DNA from: Phialophora verrucosa
Lineage: Eukaryota > Ascomycota > Eurotiomycetes > Chaetothyriales > Herpotrichiellaceae
Assembly (NCBI GenBank): GCA_002099365.1
Contig: MSED01000006.1
Coordinates: 248,001 to 312,000, forward strand
Reading direction: 5' to 3'
DNA length: 64,000 nucleotides
The position numbers were made by a program, and so were the translations under genes. Under the pieces are notes generated by a model, which saw only the letters and a list, made by a program, of their open reading frames with translations, did no database searches and was not told where the DNA came from. Shown here piece after piece: positions 1 through 8,555 of this stretch (within the stretch, counting starts at the first letter, position 1; the number at the start of each line of letters is the position of its first letter).

Positions 1-1211
1 CTGGGTGACCCAAAGTACGTTGGAGAGGAATTTCTCGAAGAGTTCAAGCGAGACTTTGATTTCGACGTGCTTCCGGCGACGAACCGCAAAGAAACGCAAG
101 ACCTGCTCCCTCAATTTATAGCAAAGTCTCGTCCTATCGATGGCTTCATCATCCGCATGGGTACGTTCAGGTCGAAGCAAGCATGCAAAGCAAAGAATGC
201 GGACCCAGGTTGCTGATGCAACCGGGGTTCCCTGACAGGCACGATCCCGTACGAGCCGTTCGACGAAGACCTGCTTGGCGCCTTGCTCCCCAACTGCAAG
301 ATCATTGCCTCCGCGTCTGCGGGATACAATGAGTTCGACGTCGACTGGATGACGCGCAACAACGTCTGGTGAGTGTCCCGCTGGCGATGCAACCTCCGAC
401 TGATTGTCCGCTGGTTCTGCAACACGAGAGACGCCGTCGCCGAGGCCACCGCCGACATGGCCATGTTTCTCATCCTCGCAGTCCTCCGAGACACGACCAG
501 GGCCGAGAAGAGCCTCCGCTCCGGCACTTGGAAGCATGGCCTCGTCCCGAGCAGGGACCCAACCGGCTTGACGCTGGGGATTGTCGGCATGGGAGCCATC
601 GGAAAGGTACGTGCCATGCCATGCCATGCCATGCCATGCTCTTGTCGCCCTCCTGTCGACGTCCTCGCTCGTTCATGAAACGTCTTGCACCGTTGACAAT
701 CGGTATGTAGTATACCGCGCGCAAAGCCGCCGTGTTCAACATGAAGATCAGATATTACAACCGGCACCAGCTCCCGCGCGAGGTCGAGGAAGAATACAAC
801 GCCACGTACTGCTCCACGTTACACGCCCTGCTCTCAAGCAGCGACGTTGTCTCCATCTCGTGTCCTCTCAACGCCGACACCACGAACCTGATCTCCCGCG
901 CCGAGTTTGCCGCCATGAAGCCCGGCGCGTACCTCGTCAACACTGCCCGCGGGGCCATTGTCGACGAAGAGGCCCTGATCGACGCGCTCGACTCGGGCCA
1001 CGTTGCTCGCGCGGGCTTGGACGTCTTCCCCAACGAGCCGCACGTCAATCCCTATTTCCTCAACAGTGATCACGTCGTCATCCAGCCGCACATGGGCGGT
1101 CTGACGGACGTGGCGTTCCAGAAGTCGGAACGTGAGTGTTTTGAGAATGTGAGGCGTTTGTTCCAGACCGGCAGGCCCGTCGCGCCGGTGAATGAAATTC
1201 GGAAAAATTGA
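1..1211 (+). CDS. D-isomer-specific 2-hydroxyacid dehydrogenase (5' end missing)
   Basis: NAD(P)H-dependent reductase of 2-oxoacids, glyoxylate/hydroxypyruvate reductase type. The frame is open at base 1, so the start lies outside the window. Exons 1-160, 239-368, 414-606 and 711-1211 give 327 residues. The Rossmann motif GIVGMGAIGK sits at the end of exon 3. The catalytic Arg (NTARGAIVDE), Glu (DVFPNEP) and His (QPHMGG) are all present in exon 4. The intron at 369-413 has donor GTGAGT but ends in TG, not AG; only this junction joins the conserved stretches NNVW and FCNTRDAVAEATADMA without a stop. The intron at 607-710 carries a (GCCAT)5 repeat. Substrate cannot be told from the sequence. 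Confidence 0.9.
613..637. repeat. (GCCAT)5 microsatellite
   Basis: Five perfect copies of GCCAT lie inside the third intron of the hydroxyacid dehydrogenase, just after the donor site. Confidence 0.9.
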
Positions 1212-1711
1212 ATCATCGCTGTCAGACGGTCGCGCGGTCGGTTTGACAGGTCCTGTAGAACCCCTTAGACACCTCGAGCTTTGCGGTATGTGGTAGCTCA
1301 TGCATGTGTTTGATTTCACACCTGAAGGCTCTTGGCCAACTCGCTGTGCATTATAGCATCGACGCATGGTCCTGGAGTACACTCTGTCCTCGCTGTAGGG
1401 TTGAAGTCTCAATAGAAACGGCAACGCGCCGCAACGGAGGGCCGGGCACCTTATGGCACGAGATATTTCGACGGCGGTTCAGGCTGCGGCTGAGAAGGAC
1501 TTCCAATTCCTACTCAATGTCTACCTACGGTGCCATCGACACACTAGAGACCAGGTCTTCCCAGCCATGAACACACAGCGGCCGTACAATCTGACATGAG
1601 ATGGGAAAGTGAAAGAACACCATCGGCTCCCTCAAGAACACGTTTACCGAAATGCCACTACAATCGCTCCCGAGCGAACACGCCCTTCAGTGAAAGCTTC
1701 GAATCTGCGCC
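1212..1711. other. Intergenic region, convergent gene ends
   Basis: The space lies between the 3' ends of the dehydrogenase and the secreted Thr-rich gene. Short open frames on both strands have no family motif. I see no RNA gene or repeat. Confidence 0.5.
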
Positions 1712-3123
1712 TCACGCTTCAGATGCCCTGTTTGGATTTCCCTGGACGAGCTGCCCGCACGGCCCGTTGATGACCACCCATCTATTCTCAGTGGCCCTGT
1801 TGGTGGTGAAGAAGCCAGCCTGTTGATGGGAGCAGGTGGCGTTGGCGGAAGCGGCAGTCGACGACCGGTAAAGCGTGCACTTGTTGGTCGTTGCAAGGTT
1901 GTCAAAATACGCAAAGTCACACGAGTCGGTAGCATCCCTATGAGTGAACCTTGTCAGTCTTTGGTCGGCGGAATGGACGGAACACGGATTAAACTCACTG
2001 GCAGATCGTGCAGCATTCATAGCTGGAGGTCGCGTTGGTGCCTGATCCGACGTTGGCGCGGTTGTTGTCAACGACCCTGTTGATGTAGTTGCCGCCTGAA
2101 AGACGAGGGCCGAGGAGATTGTCGGTAGCACAGGCTGCGTACGTGGTGCTGATGGACGTGTAATTGATTTGCGTGACTGTGGTGGTGGCGATGGTCGTCT
2201 CTGCCTGCACAGTAATAGCCTGGGTCAGATTCTGCGTTGTGGTAAACGTCGCTGTGGTCGTTGAGTTGACTGGTCCGTCGGGAACGCCTGCGCACATCCG
2301 TTAGCCTGTTGATAGAAGGAGAAAAAGGACTCCAGCAAGGAGTGAAGCGGGACGGCCGTTCGAAGAGAGGAAGCACTCACCGATGGTGTTTGTAACGGTG
2401 AAGGTAGTCGCCGAAGTCACTGTAGCTGCAGGTCTCTGAGTGCTTGTTCTGGTGGAAGTCACGAAAACGGTGGAAGTCGTCCGGGGCGCAAAGCGCGTGA
2501 CGATGGAAATGAGAGAGATAAATGTTGCGTCAGGCGAGGACTCTATATCCTGGCGAGGGAGAAGCATATCTTCATCAGCTTCCGTATCGCGTTTGGACGT
2601 CCTGTTGTAGTTGGAGTTCCCGGCACTGTCCTGCACGGGAACGAAACCACTGGGTGTGGGGATCGTAACAATGCTGTCTGTCAGAAGCGTGCTGCCTACC
2701 GTGGCGGTAGCATTGATATAGCCTGTTGAGGTCGTATTGATAATGTTGTATTCAGTAGTTGTGAAGTTGCTCGTGAAAACATTGGTAGTTGCCTGAAAGG
2801 TGCTTGTAACGTTCAGAGTCGACAGATAGGTAAGAGGGACCACTGTTGTGAAACGAAGAGGACTGGTAGTAATCACTCTGCTGGTGGTCGTGCGGGTAGT
2901 TGTGTCGAGGATTTTCGTGACATCTGCGATGTTAGCATCCAGCACTTCAAGATACAAGTTCCGAGGGACACTCACGGATAGTCTTCGTGGTCGCGGGTGC
3001 CGTAGTAGCATAAGCGGTGAATGTTCGCTCCGTTGAATCTGTTGTGACATCGCTGTTTCCCTGCGCGAGGGAGAAGGTAATGGCGGCGGCAAAGATTGCC
3101 AAAGACTGTAGAGTGAGAAGCAT
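1712..3123 (-). CDS. Secreted Thr/Ser-rich mucin-like protein with Cys-rich apple/PAN-like tail
   Basis: Probably an extracellular or wall-associated glycoprotein; no enzymatic function is visible. Exons 3123-2976, 2923-2381, 2287-1999 and 1937-1712 give 401 residues, with consensus donors (GTGAGT) and a good branch site (GCTAAC) in the first intron. The N-terminus MLLTLQSLAIFAAAITFSLA is a clear signal peptide. Next come about 270 residues dominated by Thr and Ser with several NxS/T sites (NVTST, NFTTT, NATAT) and a KR site followed by acidic residues. The last ~110 residues contain regularly spaced Cys (SYECCTICQ, DSCDFAYF, KCTLY, ATCSHQ, NGPCGQL), similar in layout to apple/PAN-type domains of fungal surface proteins. 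Domain naming is inference; the splicing is well supported. Confidence 0.75.
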
Positions 3124-4678
3124 AGTTGCAAAGATCGTCGGATGCTGGCTGTGTGGCTTCAAACAAATGAGTGACTTGGGAGGTTGAATGTCCTGACCCG
3201 TTGATGAGCAGCAGAAGCTGTTCAGATATACCTCTAAAAGCCCTCAAAAAGGGATCAAAGCCATGAGATCAGATTGCGTTGTGCCAGCCATCTCATGGTC
3301 CGTGGCCACGTCAAACTCGTTGCGAAACACCGCGGTCCCCTGCGTGCGAGTTGGCAAACGGCCCGGGCAAGGAAATGGAATGTACCTGCGCAGATACAAT
3401 ATCGATCAGAGGAGGGAAACGCGTCGTGAGCCGTGTGCACAAGCAATACTCATCATCTTGGCGGTCAGTGTAGCAAATGTGTGGCCGTGCAGGTATTGAA
3501 ATCGCGCAAGCAAGCCCTGGTTCACGTAGGGTTGAGATGCCATAGCTGAGATCAGGACACCCCTAGCTATGGACTCTGTGCGCGTATGAGAGTCACAGCA
3601 GGAGATAGGGGTTACCGCCATGGACACGGGGTGGCGTGGATATTGCTGAAGACGTGATAGATAGAGCCGGGGTTTGGACAAGCACAATCCAAGAGGAAGA
3701 CGTCACTGTTTGCAGCGGAAGAGGGGCGAAACAGCATTCATCGTGGATGAGGATCCAAGCGCACCACAATTGCAAGGCTCGATTCAAAATTCCATATGGT
3801 GTACGAGGAGAGGTCCGCGAGCGAAAACGCGATATGCTGTGAACGGGACGCATGGGGGCCCGGGATGGCTCCCTTGGATAAAGTTTGGGCGACAGAGATC
3901 TGTCAGAGAACGTGGCGGCGCGTGGGAATGCAGACTGGGAACAAAGACCACATCGCAATGAGGTTGTGAAAGTCGAGGTTGGACTCGTTCCATAGATGTT
4001 GTTGCTTGTACAGCTGTGAGTTCGGAGCCGGCGAAATATTCCTGCGTCAGTGTTGTTGTAGCTGCGAGTGACTTGTCGCCTTTTTTAATTCTCCTTCATC
4101 TACTTGGCACCGTGCAACCGTACATACGGGAAGAGCATATTGAGCAACTCGAGTGCCTTCGCTTGCTTCTGACCGGCAGCAGAGAAGCCAAAAACCGGGG
4201 CTGGAAGCCAGCTTCGGACAATGACCAAGCTGTTTTACAGCGACGAACCCCGGTGTTTGAGTCACCCATGCAAGATGGAGGCGGTCCTGAGGATTCAGTA
4301 TCCGGAATCGCTGCCATATGAGCCGTGAGGTGGAAGTACGCGATGCGCCCCTGTCCCAGTAACACCGACTCCCCCAGATCTGATCAAGTCAAGCTCGATC
4401 TCTTTCCTGCACGAGCTTACTTCAGCGCGGGGTCGCCGAACAGACGAAACAGGATGTCGGTCTTGAAACGGCAGTGAAGTCATCAAGCGATAAGCTTGAA
4501 TCAGCAGCGCCCTGCACGGGCCGCCAGTGTTTGTCTCCCTCGTGGACAGGACGGAGTATATGGCTGTACACCAGTAAATATAGGTCTATAAGGGCAACGA
4601 AGAAGGTCCAGAGGCTCCAACTCAGCTCCTAGATCGAACCGGTGCCGCATTACATGCCAACATCACAAAACTCAAGCC
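3124..4678. other. Intergenic, divergent promoters, no gene recognised
   Basis: This 1.55 kb separates the starts of the Thr-rich secreted protein and the decarboxylase-family gene. Open frames of 60-120 codons occur on both strands but none has motifs, good splice neighbours or a convincing start. It probably holds both promoters. Confidence 0.5.
4577..4592 (+). promoter_or_regulatory. Candidate TATA elements of the decarboxylase-family gene
   Basis: AAATATAG and TATAAG lie about 90-100 nt upstream of the start codon at 4679, a plausible core-promoter distance. No transcript evidence is available. Confidence 0.35.
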
Positions 4679-5959
4679 ATGTCGCAGGACACTTCAGGGT
4701 CCCCGCCCGCCTTTTCCTCGTCGCTGCTCTCGCAACTGCCTCTTGGCATCTTCCTCTTTTTCGTCGCCTGGCTGGTCTACCGACGCCTCGGCGCTGAGCG
4801 GGTCTCACCCACTACGCCCAAAGTCATCGGTTCTCCCGTGCACGATGCCCACGTCGCCGCCTCCGCGACGGCGCTGGACACGCTGACCTCGGCGGCGGAG
4901 GATCATCCTCGCGCGCCCGTGGAACATATCCACGCCGGGGCCGCCGAGAAGCACTCCCACGTCTGGATCAGGAAGTACATCCCCGACGCGGTGCTCAACG
5001 ACTACGAGAACCGCTACCACATGGGGAACTACGTGATCGACCGGGTGACGGGCGAGAAGACGTTCGAGCAGATGAGCATCTACGTGCGGGTGGGGATGCA
5101 CCTTCTGTACTACGGCTCCAGACAGGCTCAATTCCTGCACGTCAAGCGGGTGCAGGACTGCCTCCGGCAGCAGAGCGTCAAGATGGGGCGGGCGTACGAC
5201 TCGCCCGAATCCAAAGCCCACATCCGCCCGTTCTTGGACAGCTTCCGGCTCTGGGACAGCATGCAGGACATGAAGAAGCCGGACCCGGAGCACTACGAGA
5301 CCTTCAACGAGTTTTTCGCGCGCGAAATCCGCCCCGAGGCACGGCCCATCCATGAGCCGGAGAACGAGCTCGTCACGTCGTCGCCCGCCGACTGTCGCTT
5401 GACCGCCTTCCCGACCGTCGATCTCGCGACCAGGTACTGGATCAAGGGCTTCGGGTTCACGCTGGAGAGACTCCTCGACGATGCCCGCCTCGCCGAGTAC
5501 TTCGACGGCGGCAGTATCGTGATCGCGCGACTGGCTCCGCAGGACTACCACCGCTGGCATTCGCCGATCACGGGAACGGTCGACTATGTCAAGAAGATCC
5601 CCGGCACGTATTACACGGTCAACCCGCAGGCCATCAACGAGGAGGGGACATTGAACGTCTTCGCCGAGAATCGGAGGGACGTCATGGTCATGCATCGGCC
5701 CGTCACAGGGAGCAAGGTCGCTGTTGTCGCGGTCGGGGCCATGCTGGTGGGGAGCATCAAGTGGAATCCTGGCATGGAAGAACCGGGTGCGACCATGAAG
5801 CGGGGCGACTGTCAGGGGGCGTTCCAGTACGGAGGCAGCACAGTGATCGTGCTATACCCCAAAGGTGAGGTGGAGCTGGATGAAGATCTGGTCCGGAACA
5901 GCTGCGACCATCAGTGCGAGACAATAGTGAAGGTCGGTTGGAGGGTTGGAGCCAAATAA
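4679..5959 (+). CDS. Phosphatidylserine decarboxylase family protein, membrane-anchored
   Basis: Pyruvoyl-dependent decarboxylase family, 426 residues, no intron. A hydrophobic helix at about residues 18-36 (LPLGIFLFFVAWLVYRRL) anchors the N-terminus. The family core follows: FNEFFAREIRPEARPI, an SPADCR segment with Asp238, DYHRWHSPITG with His291 and His294, and GGST near the end, where Ser387 would be the site of self-cleavage forming the pyruvoyl group. This keeps the Asp-His-Ser set of the family. The class differs from the classical mitochondrial and Golgi/vacuolar enzymes (no C2 domain, ADC instead of the usual ADG). The same fold class includes fungal enzymes acting on free amino acids, so the substrate is uncertain. 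It is convergent with the aquaporin 137 bp downstream. Confidence 0.88.
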   Translation: MSQDTSGSPPAFSSSLLSQLPLGIFLFFVAWLVYRRLGAERVSPTTPKVIGSPVHDAHVAASATALDTLTSAAEDHPRAPVEHIHAGAAEKHSHVWIRKYIPDAVLNDYENRYHMGNYVIDRVTGEKTFEQMSIYVRVGMHLLYYGSRQAQFLHVKRVQDCLRQQSVKMGRAYDSPESKAHIRPFLDSFRLWDSMQDMKKPDPEHYETFNEFFAREIRPEARPIHEPENELVTSSPADCRLTAFPTVDLATRYWIKGFGFTLERLLDDARLAEYFDGGSIVIARLAPQDYHRWHSPITGTVDYVKKIPGTYYTVNPQAINEEGTLNVFAENRRDVMVMHRPVTGSKVAVVAVGAMLVGSIKWNPGMEEPGATMKRGDCQGAFQYGGSTVIVLYPKGEVELDEDLVRNSCDHQCETIVKVGWRVGAK

Positions 5960-6096
5960 ATTGGCCGTGGTATTTCGTACTGTGGAACTACGACTGTGCA
6001 ATCTGCGCTCGATTCGAAGTGACGGCAAGTCATTGCTCTTTGGTCCCTTTTCTACCACAGTTCATCACCTCGCCAAACTCAACCTGCTCTGCATGT

Positions 6097-7107
6097 TCAA
6101 GGAGAGCCGACCTTGTACGGCGGGACCAACCAGTAAAGCACCCCGTTCAAGGCACTCGCCACGACGGGCCCCACCCAATGGACCCAGTGATACGTGAACC
6201 TCTCCCCCGCAGCCATGAATCCCAGGCATCTGGCCGGGTTGCCGCTCGTGCCCAAGTACCCTGGTCTTGCAAACGAGCTAATGAACACTGTCATCGCGGA
6301 AGACAGGCCGATGAGGATTGGCGCAAGCGAAGGCCCAAATGCCGTCCCGTTGCGAGGATCGAGACCCAATCCGAAGGCGAGAAAGAGCTGGACAAAGCAC
6401 ATGACGCTTTCGAACGCGAAGGCCTCGGCTGGCGCGACCAGCGTCGAGTCAATGTAGCAGCCGGGCACGATGTGTAGCGACCTTGGACTCAGCCCCAGCG
6501 CCGCACGCACCAGGTATGCCCCGACGACGGCGCCGAGACATTGATGCGTGATGTACAGGACCGTCCGAGGCAGGGAACTCAGTCGCGCGGCGAACGTCCC
6601 CATGGTGATGAGCGGGTTGAAATGGGCCCCCGTGACCGGCCCGGCCGCGTAGATGAAGAGGCTGATGAGAAAGACTTGGACGATAGAAGCAAGGGCGACG
6701 GGGAACACAGCTCCGACCGAGGTCTCCGTCGCGGTGGGCAGGACGGCCACCCCAAGGACACCCGAAAGGAAGATCTGGGTGGTCGTGCCCACGCCTTCAA
6801 TCAGGGCCAGCTTCCAGAGCAGCGGTTTGCGAAAATCGGAAAAGGAGAGGATGGAGGACCAAGGCGGATTGCGAAGAGCATCTGCCGGTGTGTTGGGGGT
6901 GGCGGTTGATGTCGAAAAGCGTTGCGCGCCACCCAGACGACCGAGGAAAGCGTCTGTAGCGACTGATTCGGATGGGAATGGGTGACTCGTCGAGAGTATC
7001 TGAGAAGGTGTTGGCGCGGGCTCAGTATTGGAGCGACGGGGGTGGACTGCATTGTTTTTCTCCATGTCGTACGATCCGCCTGGCATAGGTTGGTGGTCCA
7101 TGTTCAT
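6097..7107 (-). CDS. X-intrinsic protein (XIP)-type aquaporin
   Basis: Membrane channel of the MIP family, 336 residues, intronless. Start taken at ATG 7107 (a second ATG follows at 7101). A cytosolic N-tail of ~90 residues rich in polar residues precedes six predicted helices. The first pore motif is GAHFNPL (about residue 163), a variant of NPA; the second is GNPARC (about residue 289). The Cys directly after NPAR is the signature of the XIP subfamily, which in plants and fungi conducts water and small uncharged solutes such as glycerol, urea or hydrogen peroxide. Solute specificity of this protein cannot be read from the sequence. Confidence 0.88.
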   Translation of the reverse strand: MNMDHQPMPGGSYDMEKNNAVHPRRSNTEPAPTPSQILSTSHPFPSESVATDAFLGRLGGAQRFSTSTATPNTPADALRNPPWSSILSFSDFRKPLLWKLALIEGVGTTTQIFLSGVLGVAVLPTATETSVGAVFPVALASIVQVFLISLFIYAAGPVTGAHFNPLITMGTFAARLSSLPRTVLYITHQCLGAVVGAYLVRAALGLSPRSLHIVPGCYIDSTLVAPAEAFAFESVMCFVQLFLAFGLGLDPRNGTAFGPSLAPILIGLSSAMTVFISSFARPGYLGTSGNPARCLGFMAAGERFTYHWVHWVGPVVASALNGVLYWLVPPYKVGSP

Positions 7108-8016
7108 GTTGTTCGCAGCCAACACAGCACTGCCTGTCGGAGGCGTCGACAGCCTATACGTTGACGAGCGTTCGCGGGCTAGGATTCCGGTGCGGATCCA
7201 AATACTGTAGAGCCTGAAAGATACTTTACTCTAGAGGTCAAATACGAGGAAGAAGGGATTCTGAACCGCTTACATACCGTAGGCGATGTTTGCCGAGAAG
7301 ACCGCTTCCGCACCACGAATGCAGACATGATGCTGACAAAGTCTGTTACAAGAGACTGGAGATGGTGCTCTTGGTCAGCATGCTTCACGAGCTTCCCAAG
7401 AGCTCCAGTCAAGCGTTCAACGTCTCTCGTCTGGGGCGGAGAGAAGCTGAGACTGCTTAGAAGTTACTTCCACAAATGGAGAGCTTTCCTCGAAAGTCCT
7501 CCACTTTAAATTCTCTTGTCTATAACGATCCAGGATCTCGACTTAGCGGGACAGCTCGCGCACTAGTTCGATTGTCCCTCTCGTTGACTCACTGGCATTG
7601 AAGCTTGGATATGCTGAATGTGGGAAAGTTGAGGCCAACGGATGACTGAGTCGACGATCTCTTGGAACTCGCCTTCGGGAATAATCGACCTATAGCCGCT
7701 GCAGAGTTGAAGGGAGTTCAAAACACGTCCTTCTGCATCTCTGCGAATACATGGGGAGTTGGGAGGCTCCATATGCTCTCCTCAGTTAAGATTGTCGAGA
7801 TGCCTCATGTGGTTGGACTGACGAGGTTATTTACGGGAGGCAGAGAGTCAACCAAGCAAGCATTCCACTTTCTTCTCCTGGGAATGGATCCCTCAACCCG
7901 TCGTGGCATTTCGTCATAGATTGAACCCCAAGTACATCGTCCCCTCCATGACAACGACTTGGTGAGCATCATTGCCGTAATTTTCTGCGCGAAGTCCATA
8001 CCTCATTCTTACTGAC
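7108..8016. other. Intergenic, divergent promoters
   Basis: The 0.9 kb lies between the starts of the aquaporin and the DUF3253 gene. The small open frames seen carry no recognisable motif or splice structure. Confidence 0.5.
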
Positions 8017-8331
8017 ATGCCCTCTTCCGGAAGTCTCCTTTCTGAGCGCTTCAAGGACTTGCTCTCCCGTCGCGCTTACCCGAAGACCATCTGCCCTTCC
8101 GAGGTGGCCCGGTCTTTGTCTTCCTGCGAGTTGCAGAGCCTGGGTGTGAGCGCGTGGCGTGATCTCATGCCCCAGCTTCGTGACATGGCGTTTGAGCTTA
8201 GAGACAGAGGAGATGTCGAGATCTTACAGCGCGGGGAGGTCGTCAGCACGGAGAGAGGGAATGGGGACGTGAGAGGCCCTATCAGGGTCAGGGTCAGCTT
8301 GAAGAAAATAGACACAGCACCGAGTGATTGA
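8017..8331 (+). CDS. DUF3253 domain protein
   Basis: A 104-residue intronless protein, nearly all of it one DUF3253 domain. Diagnostic segments are YPKTICPSEVARSL (about residues 21-34), WRDLMPQLRDMAFELRDRGD and VEILQRGEVV followed by RGPIRVRVSL. The domain looks like a small winged-helix DNA-binding fold, but its role is not established. The family is best known from bacteria and occurs sporadically in fungi and plants. Start is the first ATG, MPSSGSLLSERF. No partner gene is evident; the next gene downstream runs convergently. Confidence 0.85.
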   Translation: MPSSGSLLSERFKDLLSRRAYPKTICPSEVARSLSSCELQSLGVSAWRDLMPQLRDMAFELRDRGDVEILQRGEVVSTERGNGDVRGPIRVRVSLKKIDTAPSD

Positions 8332-8555
8332 AGTCGAAGTAAGTGTGTACTGTATACTTCTGGGTATTTCACCTCCAGCTTGCCAGGCTGAGATCCCATG
8401 TACACTATGGCCCTCCGATTTTCCAGCCATCCAATCCTGACTGTCGACCTAACTGAGACATTTATAGGTCATCTGGCCACGACCTCAAACCCAACTGCCA
8501 CCCAAAACGCCTGTATAGTCCGTTACACCACTATATCTCATGCAAATGACCACTG

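Noticed and set aside
4805..5695. 296-codon antisense frame over the decarboxylase-family gene
   Set aside because: Its His/Val/Leu/Asp-rich repeats mirror codon bias of the real gene on the other strand; no motif, and the plus-strand frame has intact catalytic residues.
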